Below are positions 31,153 through 42,425 of a stretch of DNA of 64,000 bases, one piece after another. The stretch comes from Rhododendron vialii (taxonomy: Eukaryota; Streptophyta; Magnoliopsida; Ericales; Ericaceae). The DNA is taken from NCBI RefSeq assembly GCF_030253575.1, contig NC_080559.1:8336501-8400500 (forward strand), given 5' to 3'. Under the pieces are notes generated by a model, which was not told the origin of the DNA, ran no database searches, and saw only the letters and a list, made by a program, of their open reading frames with translations. How positions within the stretch are numbered: position 1 is the stretch's first letter; each line of letters starts with the position of its first letter. The translations under genes and the position numbers were made by a program.

Positions 31153-34100
31153 TTAGGCGCGCACTGCTCGAGAGATGTTGATCAAGTCCAAGCAATGTTG
31201 GAACTTGATCCCTGCAACCACTTTGGTGAGCATATCCGCAGGGTTATCTGCAGTCGGAATCTTCTGAAGAAGAACATCCCCTTCCTCTACAATCTCCCTG
31301 ATGAAATGAAACCGAACATCGATATGCTTGGTGCGGGAATGGTGAACCTGGTTTTTCGCCAAACAGATGGCACTCTGACTGTCACAAAAAACCTCCACGT
31401 TTTCTTGAACAATTCCCAAGTCCTCAATCAAACCATGTACCCAAATAGCTTCCTTGAAAGCCTCTGTCACTGCCATATACTCTGCCTCTGTAGTAGACAA
31501 AGCCACCGTTGACTGTAACGTTAACCTCCAACTGATTGGCCCTCCAGCAAGTGTAAACACATACCCTGTAGTCGACCGTCGCTTATCTAGGTCACCAGCA
31601 TAATCGGAATCCACGTAACCAACCAAATGCTAACCAAGTTTTCTGTTTCTCTCGTACTTCAATCCAACATCCACAGTACCCTGAAAATACCGTAGAATCC
31701 ATTTCACAGCCTGCCAGTGCTCTTTCCCTGGATTGTGCATGTATCGACTGACCATGCTAACTGCATGTGAAATGTCCGGCCTCGTACAAACCATAGCATA
31801 CATCAAAGCTCCCACAGCATTGGCATAAGGAACTTGAGCCATTTGCTTTCGTTCGTCTTCCTTCTGCGGCGACATCGATGCACTAAGTTTAAAATGAGCG
31901 GCCAAAGGTGTACTGACAGGTTTGGCTTTCCTGTCAATCCCAAATCTCTGCAACACTCGCTTCAGATACTGCGTCTGAGTCAAACAAACTGTGCCTTTCG
32001 CCTTGTCCCGCTGAATTTCCATGCCGAGTATTTTCTTTGCCTCCCCGAGATCCTTCATGTCAAACTCCTTACTGAGTTGAGCCTTCAGTCTGTCAATCTC
32101 CACCTTGCTCTTACATGCAATCAGCATGTCATCTACATATAAGAGCAAATAGACAAATGATCCATCCGGGAGTTTGCAAAAGTAAACACAATGGTCAAAG
32201 TGACTTCTTGTGTACCCCTGCTCCATCATAAACCGATCGAAGCGCTTGTACCACTGTCTCGGCGACTGTTTCAACCCGTATAGCGACTTCTTCAGTTTAC
32301 AAGCCCAATTCTCCTTTCCTGCAATTCTGTAACCATCTGGTTGAGCCATATAGATCTCCTCATCCAGATCTCCGTGTAGAAAAGCGGTCTTGACATCGAG
32401 TTGGGCTAACTCAAGGTCAAACTGTGCTACCAATGCAAGCAAGATCCTGATCGACGAATGTTTGACGACAGGGGAGAACACCTCGTTGTAGTCGATCCCC
32501 TCTGTCTGTGCGTAACCCTTGGCTACCAATCTTGCTTTGAACCTGACTTTCTCAGATCCTGTACCTTCCTTCTTCGCATAAACCCACTTGCAGCCAATAG
32601 ATTTCTTGCCCTTGGGAAGTTGAACCAAATCCCATGTCTGATTCTTGGAGAGTGAACCCATCTCCTCATCCATTGCCTCTTTCCACTTGTTACTATCTGT
32701 ACACTGCACTGCCTCCCGGTAAGTGGAGGGGACATCATCGTCTGTCACTGGAAGTGCATAAGCTACTGTATCAGCATATCGAGCAGGTTTCCGGATTTCC
32801 CGCCTCGGTCTGCTGGTTGCAATGGATTCTGGCTGCTGTGGTATTTCCTGTAATGAAGCCTCCTCTTCAATAATGACATCCTGATCAACGGGTTGATCCT
32901 CAGGACGGCTGACTGTCTGAACAGTCTTGGCTGGAACAAGGGGAGTCTCAACCTCCACCTGTTCTGAATGCTCCACCTGCTGCTGGGCATTCGGCTCCAC
33001 ATTCTCCTTGGAAGGAACCTGCTGTAACATAGCAGATTCGTCGAAAGTAACATCCCTACTTAGAATCACCTTCCTGGACTCGGGACACCAGAGCCTGTAT
33101 CCCTTAACACCTGAAGTGAAACCCAAGAAAACAGCTTTCTTGGCTCGTGGATCTAACTTGGACTCAGTTACATGATAGTAAGCAGAACAACCCCAAACAT
33201 GTAATGAATCATAATCTGTAACTGGTTTCTCAAACCATACCTCCATCGGAGTTTTCCCTCCGATTGCTGCTGACGGTAAACGGTTGACAAGATGGGAGGC
33301 ATATTTGAGAGCCTCACCCCAGAACGCCTTGCTAAGCCCGGCATTTGACAACATGCACCGAACTTTCTCCACCAAAGTACGATTCATGCGCTCTGCTACT
33401 CCATTCTGCTGCGGCGTCCCCGCAACTGTGAAGTGTCTGACTATCCCCTCCTCCCGACAGACTTGGAGAAAAGGATCTGACTTGTACTCGCCACCGTTAT
33501 CTGACCTCAGCTTCTTGATTTTCCTTCCTGTCTGCGTCTCCATCATTTTCTTCCACTGAAGGAAGATTGGAAGGACCTCATACTTGTGCCTCATGGTATA
33601 AACCCAGACACGTCTGGAGAAATCATCAATAAATGTCACGAACCATCGTTTGCCTCCCAAAGTTACATTTTTGGTCGGCCCCCAAACATCTGAATGAACA
33701 TAGTCAAGAATCCCCTCTGTGCGGTGAACTCCAGTGCCAAACTTGACTCGAGTTTGTTTGCCCAATATACAATGCTCACAGAAGCCAACTTTCCCTGTCT
33801 TGGCCCCTTTCAACAAGCCTTGCCTTACTAAACCCTGTAAGGCCTTCTCGCCAGCATGCCCTAAACGCATGTGCCATAGCTTGGATGCATCGTCTTCGTC
33901 TGAGCTAGTAGTAACGGCCACTCTCCCTGTGACTGTGCAACCGCCTAGGAAATACAAGTTTCCTTTTCGGCTACCTTTCAAGACAATGAGCGCCCCTCGA
34001 ACTATCTTTAGCACTCCACCCATCATCGTAATCTTGTATCCTTTCACATCAAAGGCTCCAAGCGAAATGAGATTCTTCTTCAAGTCCGGAACATACCGAA

Positions 34101-35220
34101 CGTCTGTTAGCACCCTAAACGTCCCATCATGCAACTTCAAACGGATTGAACCTATCCCTTGGACTTTGCAAGCGGTGTTATCGCCTAGCAAAACAACTCC
34201 TCCATCGAGATCTTGAAAACTCGAGAACCAGTCCCTGTTGGGACACATGTGGTAGGAACATCCCGAATCTAGTATCCACTCATCTGAATGGTCAGGTGAT
34301 GATGAAACTAATAGTGCTGACTCTAGATCATCCTCTGTCTCCTCTGCAACATTTGCAGCTGGTTGTTTGTTCGGACAATCTTTCTTCCAGTGCCCCTTTT
34401 GACGACAAAGGGCACACTCGTCTTTCCCCAATCTTCTCTCTACAGACTTCCCCCTTGATTTTGAGCGAGACCTCCTTCGCCCTCCACCACCAGTCCTCCT
34501 AGTGTCGGTTCTGCCTCTTGTTGTCAAAGCTGATGCGGACGGGTCACGGTGAGCTTGCTGATCCCTCTTCCGTACCTCGTTATTCATCAAAGCATTTGAA
34601 ACGTCATTAAACTTTATTTCTTCTTTACCGTACAATAAAGTAGTAGTCAAATGATCATAAGTATCAGGCAATGAATTTAACAACAGTAAAGCTTTATCCT
34701 CATCTTCTATGGAAACGTCTAGATTTTGCAAATCAGCCAAAATCTTATTGAAATTGTTCAAGTGTTGGTTCATAGTCGTACCTTGCACGTACTGGAACCC
34801 GTAGAGCTTCTTCTTGAGATACAATCGATTCTCAATACTCTTCGTCATGTACTTGTTTTCCAATTTCTCCCATAGCTCTTTAGCTAACGTTTCCTTCATC
34901 ACGAAGTATTTCTGATCCTTCGTAAGACAAAGTCTGATGGTGCCACAAGCTTGGCGATTAAGCTTTATCCAATCCTTGTCTGAAATGTCGTTCGGCCTCT
35001 CCTCTAACGTAATATCCAACTCCTATTGATACAGAACATCCAAAACTTCGCATTGCCACATGCCGAAGTTACTTGTTCCGTCAAATTTCTCCACCTCGAA
35101 CTTAGCATTGGAAACCGTATTCCTTTGCCCATAACTGCTCGAAGTGACCTTGGGATGCTCGGTATTCTTCTTTGCAGATGAAGAAACTTCCGAGGTCTCC
35201 TTAAACTCTTCTTCCGCCAT
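31153..35220 (-). pseudogene. Copia-2 gag-pol with two in-frame amber stops
   Basis: One continuous frame from ATG at 35220 (MAEEEFKETSEV) to TAA at 31153-31155, 1355 codons before the stop, is broken only by TAG at 35023-35025 (codon 66, early gag) and TAG at 31630-31632 (codon 1197, start of RNase H). The frame is kept on both sides of each. Visible domains: zinc knuckle CALCRQKGHWKKDC, protease DSGCSYHMCP, integrase HMRLGH...FCEHC, HSDVWGP, RSDNGGEY, QQNGVAERMNR, reverse transcriptase YVDDMLIA, RNase H DSDYAGD and TTEAEYMA. Downstream parts could be made only by stop readthrough or internal initiation, so the copy is probably dead by itself. The codon-66 stop sits too early to be a normal gag/pol switch. 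Confidence 0.93.
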
Positions 35221-36030
35221 TAGAACTCCTTAAACTCCACCCACGTGAATATCCGGTGCACAAAAAACACCAAAAAACGGCGCTTTTTAGCCAACCAACG
35301 GACAAAACACCAATGTCAGAGCTGAGTTGCGGAAAACGGAGTGCGGCGTTGGATCCAGATCGACGAGACGGTGTGAAAACCGCTCTGAGCTGGACTGGGT
35401 GTGGGCTGAACCGAACTGAAAATGGACCACAAAGCTACTGGTGCAACCAAAAAATCCTCTGTTTGACTTAGTCAAACGTGAACCAAGTCAACAAGGAAAC
35501 TAAAAGTTGGCTAGACCTTTTTTCCTTTTGAGAAGCAGGGGATAATTTCCTTCTCCCAAGAAAATTGACCCCACGTTCACAGAACCATCTTCTTCAGATA
35601 TATAAAAGAAAAACAAAAGATAAGACCCACTGTTCTTATTCTTTTCCTTTAAGCACGCACTGTTCTGGCTCCAACTTCAAACCGCAGGTGCGGCTTGCTC
35701 CGACAAAGAACGGCGACGGCGATGGCTGTTCCGAGATCGTCTCGCCGAGGTGCACAAGACTTAATGATCAGATCTATTTTTCGATCACTTTCCAGTTCTG
35801 CGATTTCTGGACAGAACTCATTGTACACGCAACTCCGTCGAACGGACCGTGTGGCTACTGTGGACCTCTGTTAACGACGGGCCTTGGTGTGTTGGAATCG
35901 TCTCGATGAGATGCACGAGACTCAGTGCTCAAACCGAGTGGAGGATCAGAAATCCGTGCTGTGATTTTCGGACAGAGACCCTGAAACAGAGACAACAATG
36001 GTGTTTTGTGTTCTTGGTTGCCACTACACT
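35221..36030 (-). other. 5' leader of Copia-2
   Basis: Untranslated stretch between primer-binding site and gag ATG, with no domain. It holds two related segments (ctcgccgaggtgcacaagact and ctcgatgagatgcacgagact on the plus strand, near 35741 and 35902), an internal duplication of unknown use. Confidence 0.7.
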
Positions 36031-36042
36031 GCTTTGATACCA
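36031..36042 (-). other. Primer-binding site of Copia-2
   Basis: TGGTATCAAAGC on the minus strand, two bases inside the 5' LTR; one change from the usual initiator-tRNA complement. Confidence 0.88.
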
Positions 36043-36044
36043 AT

Positions 36045-36478
36045 TGTAGTGCTAAACCAGAGTCAAACCAAGCAAACACAAACACACAACACAGAGAAAC
36101 ACAAGGATTTACGTGGTTCCCCAATAATCGGGTACATCCACGGAGGGGCAGCGGATTCACTATATTTACTGGAGGAGGATTACAACAATCACTCAGACTC
36201 ACACAGTATTGCCTCACAATCTACTCGTGTATCACTCTCTTCTCTCTGATTTCTGATACAACACTCTGAACCAAAGGTCTCCATTTATAGCCAGATGAGA
36301 CCCTGTTCATTTGCCACGGTAGTCTCCCTTCATTTTCCACAAAGGAGGCTGAAGGATACTGAAGGATATCAGTCAAAGATTTGGGAGGCTCCTTGTCTGC
36401 TGAGTAAATGCAAGCGTGGGTTAAAGCCACAAAAGTCAACAATAGCGGAAGCGTGGGTTGGAGCCACAAAAGTCAACA
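36045..36478 (-). repeat. 5' LTR of Copia-2
   Basis: 434 bp, apparently identical to 30670-31103 and followed by the duplication CGGCT. Confidence 0.95.
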
Positions 36479-36525
36479 CGGCTAACGTGATTCTACCGGG
36501 CACAAGATGATACACACAAAAGTAC

Positions 36526-37736
36526 AAAACAGTTAGAACTCCAAAATTTAGAGATATTAATGTACTTAGACGGATACCTATATACATTTTACGAATATCA
36601 CTACACTTTTTTGCTATTATTCAATATCAATGTGCTTTATAATTACCATTTTACTTAAGAAACTACCCTGCTCCCATCAGTGTTTACCCTCTCAGCCCTC
36701 TCAAAGCCATATGAATAGACACGCATTAGTCTATTCCAATTTTGGTATGTTGACGTAGATTAATTAAAACCACTGGCCAATTAGAAGCTCTTGAATAACA
36801 TGCTTATTGATTCCGTGGAAGAGTTAGAAATTCATTGATGACTGAATAATACAACCTACCAGGTATAACTAATAGTACAACTGAAAAATATATATTGTAC
36901 ACTCCTAAAGACAAATAAACAACCAAATCAAATGAAAGATACATCAAATATTAATTCGGATGTTACTTTTTACTTGCCCTCTTCTTGCCCATTTTGGACT
37001 GGCAGCAGAGAACAATGTTACATGTATATATGTTCACAATTTAGTTGGAAGAATAGATTTCAAAAGAAAATAATGTACCAAAGTACTTTATTTTTGGATT
37101 ATCAAATAGTACTTCATTTTTTCAGTTAAGAAATTGTAGGACTTTTTGTAAGGACCAAGGCAATTTGAGACGGAAAGATTATGTTACTTTCAAACAACCG
37201 AATTGACAATACTATTTTTCAGGCAACATCAATATCTATACAACAAAACATGTGTATATACAAAAGACCTGGATTCTCTTGAGTCCATAAAAGGGATTGG
37301 AGGGTTCAACTCAGCATCTTTGGGGGCTTTAATTTGTCCAACCTATCTCAATAATCACGATCGTTCATTTTTTAGAACTCACATAAATTACGTCAAAAAC
37401 TACCTTATTGATCGAATATCATTACATACAACTTTGGAACACATATTAACTTGGGATTATAATGAAAACAAAAAGATTGCAAAACAATGTGACAATACCG
37501 GATCAATGTGATAGATTAATGTCCGACGAATTTTGAAAAATGAATGGTCTTGAAAATCAATGCGACCTATATGAACCCGAATATTGCTTGAATTGGCCCT
37601 CTGGTCAATTATGTCCTCGAAAGAATCCAGCTCCTAAAAATGAAAGCAAAAGAAATAAAGAATATGATCACCTCACCTACACACCAAAAATAAAAAGACC
37701 TGATCCAGCAAAATTTTTTTTTGCATGTTTCTTCAT
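36526..37736. other. AT-rich intergenic
   Basis: No exon recognised. The segment 37350-37556 resembles the foldback element at 59469-59741 (cgatcgttcattttttagaa, tacgtcaaaaac). Confidence 0.45.
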
Positions 37737-38528
37737 TCACACGTATATGAGACACTCTTTTGGCGTCCCATCCTCCAATTTTCCAGGACCCATCGGACCG
37801 TCAAATTTCACTTCCAAATCCTCACAAAACACCCGCAACCTCAGCTGCCGCCGCCACAGCGTCCCCGACCTCAGCGTAGCATCCGCCGCCATCCGCACCC
37901 CGAAGCTCACCCTCCCTCTCCGCCTGTCCTCCACCAACCCGCGGTAGCTTTCGGCAAAGCTCTCTTGCTGCAGTTCGTTGGTCGACGCCTTCATCTCGAA
38001 AACCACCTCTCCCTTGGGCGACAAGTGGAAAGGGTCCGTGTCTGCCAGCCCCAAGACCGTGTCCTCGTACACGATCACCCCCTCCAGCCGCTCGAAGAAC
38101 ACGTCGAGCTTTTCGTTAGAGTTTTTGACGGTGATGTTGACGTCCCATGCAGCTGTTAACGAGCTGTCCGAAACGTTGAATGACGGGACGGATAGGGATT
38201 TGACGGAGAATTCCGGGGTTAGGGAGCCGAATATGAGCCACGTGAGGAAGGACATGGCGCACGCGCCGACTAGGAGGAAGGTCATGGTGGTTAGGAGGAA
38301 TTTGGCGAAGGTGAGGTGTCCGGTGGAGGGTTCTTGATAGACGACGGGAGGGTAGTTGTGGGGGTTGGAGTAGTAGGCGGCGGGTGGTGGCGCGGCGAAG
38401 GCGTATGGGGGAGGGTAAGGTTGGTAGGGTGGCGGAGGGTGAGTTGGATACGAATTGGAGTAGATTGGAGGTGGAGGGTATGGATTGGGAGCTTGTTTTG
38501 ATTGGTCATCGGTCGCCGCGCCACCCAT
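37737..38528 (-). CDS. NDR1/HIN1-like (NHL, LEA-2) protein with proline-rich N-terminus (263 aa)
   Basis: NHL proteins are plasma-membrane proteins with an extracellular LEA-2 fold; some family members act in pathogen response and abiotic stress (family knowledge). Residues 1-70 are Pro/Tyr-rich (PNPYPPPP, PPPPYQPYPPPY) and face the cytosol in the usual topology. A single membrane span lies at about 76-100. The LEA-2 domain follows, with the family pattern VKNSNEKLDVFFERLEGVI in place of the usual NPN...YY motif, and N-glycosylation sites such as NVSD and NITV. Intronless, GC-rich. Start ATG at 38528-38526; stop after CLIYV at 37737. Length and layout are normal for this subgroup. Not a recent duplicate of the NHL gene at 56647: exon layout and N-terminus differ. 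Confidence 0.9.
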   Translation of the reverse strand: MGGAATDDQSKQAPNPYPPPPIYSNSYPTHPPPPYQPYPPPYAFAAPPPAAYYSNPHNYPPVVYQEPSTGHLTFAKFLLTTMTFLLVGACAMSFLTWLIFGSLTPEFSVKSLSVPSFNVSDSSLTAAWDVNITVKNSNEKLDVFFERLEGVIVYEDTVLGLADTDPFHLSPKGEVVFEMKASTNELQQESFAESYRGLVEDRRRGRVSFGVRMAADATLRSGTLWRRQLRLRVFCEDLEVKFDGPMGPGKLEDGTPKECLIYV

Positions 38529-40144
38529 GGTTAATTAATTACCTCCTCCTGACTCCTAAACACCTGAATTATCAAAAAAATAAATGACCTCCTCTCTTTC
38601 TTCCTTTGACGGGTATCTTAGGTTAGTGGGAGAGGAGGAGAGGTATTGGTTTGTGGTGAATCAGGCGTCAATGATTTGCAACGATGATTTACAACGGGTG
38701 AGAGAGAGAAAAGGGAAGACAAGGAGAGAGATGATGAATGCAATTATGGGTAAGGGGATTACATTCTGTCCGCCAAGTGTGGAAACCGCGGGATTTTCCC
38801 TACCGCCTATAAATTTATTGCGCGTTTGTTATTGTAATCTAAAAAATGAGCCTGATTAGACATCGATAGATATATTTAAATTAAATTTTGGATTATAAAA
38901 CGGACGGTTAAATTCTGTCAATAATTTTAAAGTTAATCTGTCCATACTGTTGGTTTGTCTTTAATTGTTAATCTTGATGTTGTGTCCATTGTTAGCTTTA
39001 AGCAACTTTAGTTACTTATTGTTGTTTTACTTTGGACAGATTATTTATGGCCTCAAAAGTCATTCTTACAATTGCTATGTCCTTTTGCTACTCAATTGTC
39101 AATTCTGGCTTCTGCTGGACTGCAATCCCACGGAGGTCTTACTTGCGTTTGCTTAATACCTCTTGGCATGGATGCAGCCTTACAAGATGAACGGTGTAGA
39201 TTACTACAATAAATGCATGGTGGAATCCACAAATGCCAATGGTGGAAAACAGTACAAAGTTTAACTCATTCTAAAAATGCCCCTTGGACCGTATATTGGT
39301 GCAAAATTTCTCAGAGCCTAAAACTCAAGGAAAATAAACTTGGCAAAAGCTTGCTCCAAATAACCTAACTCTTATGTTTCAAACCCAATTGAAAGTCCTC
39401 CACAGCCATAGCATTGGACAATTACAAAAGGGAAAGAAAAAATAAACTCCTGCTTTTATTGGGGTGGGAATGATAATTGGGTTAAGGTCAAATTCAGAAG
39501 CAAACAGATCTCCATCCAAATGATTTTGTGCGAACCTTGAACCAAATTGGCCATAATTTGGAACCAATTAAATTAAGAAAACAGGATTTCATTTTTTGAG
39601 GTCATTTGCCCACCTCAGCAAATGTACTCTTCATGATGCAATCACTTGTGTTACATATAAACATATACAGTAGTTTTTCTTTAAGCAAAATTTAAAAGTT
39701 TCATTATTTTTTTCTTTATTTGTGATACTGTTTTTCCAAACCTCCCTGTTCAGAGACCGACAATTTAATTCTGTCAATATAAATGGTAAAAATAGTACAA
39801 AAACAAGTACTATATATTTATTTGCTCAAAATAATTTTGAAAATAATTTTATTTTCCCAAGAACTCTTGGTTGGGCGGGTGTTAGATTGTAGGCGAACAT
39901 ATACGATTTTTTACGTTTTCTATATCAAAACTAGCTTCTATAATTCTAGTAAAAGTTTGAACGTTGATAGGGGCGATTGTCCGGACTCATTCGTCCCTCG
40001 GTCCGTCCTTGACCCTGTCTCCGCCCTCTTGCCATTGCCTACCAAAGAGGTTTGATATGAGGATGACAACGGAGAAGAGAGGAGGGGAGCGGGAGCGCTT
40101 TGGTGGTGGTGATCGATATTGTGGGAGAGGGTTGGGTGTTTAGT
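38529..40144. other. 5' flank of the NHL gene and intergenic DNA
   Basis: No exon recognised. GA-rich leader-like stretch near 38620-38740 upstream of the NHL gene. Further right only AT-rich unassigned sequence, then the left target copy (GAAGTAAAT, 40145-40153) of the Mutator-type element. Confidence 0.4.
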
Positions 40145-40153
40145 GAAGTAAAT

Positions 40154-41359
40154 GGGCTTATTTGTACGGATGGTCCCCAAAGTATTTTTGAAATATCAAT
40201 TTGGTCCTCAGTATACAAATTGTGTCTATTGCATCCCCAACATTTGCAATGTGCATTTAAATGGTTCTCGGAGCTAACTTTGTCCAAATTAGCTGTTAAA
40301 AACAGGGGAAGCTCTTTAAACAACCATCACTCCCACAAAATTTCATCTTCATCCTCAAAACCCTAGGCCCTATCTCTTTCTCAGTTCAATTCTCTACTGC
40401 GACTTTGTGAGCAGTGTTGGCTTTCCTAGGGTTGACGCCTAATTCCTTGTTATTCACCACCACAATGCGGCTATGGGAGGTTAATTTAACAACACACCAC
40501 TATTTTTCCACCCAACTATTCTCTCTTATTTTGTCTTTTCCTACAACCAGTTTCATTTTACCTTTCACAATTTTTATTTTATTTTGCTATTTGGTAATTA
40601 CATTAAGCTGAACTTTTATTCTGCTAGAAAGAAGAGGATGACTTCTGTTTTTGTTTACACTTGCATGATTTGAATACCTTGATTGATACAGTAAGGATGT
40701 ACCAGTGGAGGAAATTCGAGTTCTTCGAGGAGAAATTCGCCTGAAAATGCTCGATCCCCGACAACGTCACTTGCTACTCTAGCGACAAGGGGAAGATCGT
40801 CATCGACTGCAAAAACAACGCCGTAAGCTTGCTCGATCGAGGGTTGAAGTTCAACTACTGGTTCCAAGCCCACTCTTCCTCCAGCAGCTCAAGGTCTGAT
40901 CTTTGCTTCTTCAGTCGATTCATTCGCTTTTGATTTGACGCCGTACGATGGTGGTGTTGATGGTTGTGGCCATGGGTTACTTGTGATAGCAAATAGAGAG
41001 AATGATTTTGGATGCTTCTTCTCCGAGTTGAATTAGTGATTGGAGATGGGTTATAAATGTGGGTTTGGTCATTGGTGATTTGGGAGATATGGAGATGGGT
41101 TCGGAGTGAGGGTGGTGAGCTAGAGAGAGGAGGGGTGTGAATAGAATTGCTCATTTGTTTGCGGATAAAAAAAATTGAAAATATTTTAGTGAAGTTCCTC
41201 AAATACCCTTATCTTTGACGGCTAATTTGGATGGAGTTAGTTTCAGGGATCATTTAAACACGCATTGAAAACGTTGAGGATGTAATAAACACGATTTGTA
41301 TAATGGGGACCAAATTGACATTTTGAAAATACTTTGGGAACCATCCGTACAAATAAGCC
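40154..41359. mobile_element. Mutator-like Pack-MULE carrying a VPS11 fragment
   Basis: 1206-bp element. Terminal inverted repeats of about 155 bp (40154-40307 and 41204-41359) begin GGCTTATTTGTACGGATGGT, with the left copy having one extra G. Perfect 9-bp target duplications GAAGTAAAT (40145-40153, 41360-41368) are a Mutator hallmark. The interior holds no transposase. It carries a host gene fragment (40697-40893 plus intron start) and other unplaced sequence (40310-40690, 40940-41200), which makes it a Pack-MULE. Confidence 0.88.
40697..40893 (+). pseudogene. VPS11: Captured first exon of VPS11, decayed
   Basis: From ATG at 40697 the frame reads MYQWRKFEFFEEKFA, then TGA (codon 16), then continues in the same frame with KGKIVIDC and VSLLDRGLKFNYWFQAHSS. 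This is the start of plant VPS11, a core subunit of the HOPS and CORVET vacuolar tethering complexes. It ends at ctcaag|gtctga, an exon end plus 5' splice site, and intron-like sequence follows, so genomic DNA was captured rather than cDNA. Besides the stop, a small frame change appears before the last codons (LQQLK readable only in another frame). It cannot make VPS11. The parent gene is not in this window. Confidence 0.85.
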
Positions 41360-41441
41360 GAAGTAAATCTTAACTTAGAAATTTTGGGGCGATTAACGTA
41401 GAAAGAAATTGTTCTTATTGCGGAGAGAAAAAGGTAAATGG

Positions 41442-42119
<678 letters not shown>

Positions 42120-42425
42120 GATCAATTACTAGTATACCCTCTCCATTTTTCACTGGTCTCTCGTCTCTCTCTCATCACCCCCTACGCAGCAACTACAGCT
42201 CACAGACTGAACAAGAAACCCCACCTCCAAACTCTCCGACGACAACTACAACAAAATTGAACTCCACGACTCGATCCCCATAATGGCAAAATCAAACTCG
42301 AGTACAATGGAAACGAGATCAATGACGAAAAAATCGACTCAACTTGTTGTGTTGGTTGGGTTGATGTGAACTCTTCGCAGCTTGATGGCATCATGGTTTT
42401 GGTTACTGTATTTCGTGAAGGTTGA
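42120..42425 (+). pseudogene. Frameshifted coding fragment, family not recognised
   Basis: One frame (to 42283) reads LSSLSHHPLRSNYSSQTEQ then a Pro/Thr-rich stretch, like a mitochondrial presequence. Near 42265 the coding-like signal moves to another frame: DPHNGKIKLEYNGNEIND, then EKIDSTCCVGWVDVNSS to 42424. An intact gene would need both frames, so this is read as a broken first exon. Which gene it came from is unknown. It lies 760 bp from the Pack-MULE and is not inside it. Confidence 0.4.

Larger units (their letters stand above)
30670..36478 (-). mobile_element. Ty1/Copia LTR retrotransposon (Copia-2), recent
   Basis: LTRs of 434 bp at 30670-31103 and 36045-36478 look identical by eye. 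Perfect target duplications CGGCT at 30665-30669 and 36479-36483. On the minus strand the element starts at 36478 with TGTTGACTTTTG, has a primer-binding site, a leader of about 810 bases, gag-pol with two amber codons, a polypurine tract and the second LTR. The lineage is the same as Copia-1 (same tract, gag and DSGCSYHMCP protease), but the LTRs are unrelated in sequence. Confidence 0.97.

Noticed and set aside
31834..34502. Several plus-strand frames of 60-160 codons
   Set aside because: All antisense to Copia-2 gag-pol.
36221..36469. 82-codon minus-strand frame starting MWLQPTLPLLL, also present at 30846-31094
   Set aside because: It lies in the LTR, occurs in both LTRs because they are identical, and looks signal-peptide-like only by chance.
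37725..38159. 144-codon and other plus-strand frames over the NHL gene
   Set aside because: Antisense shadows of the GC-rich minus-strand gene.
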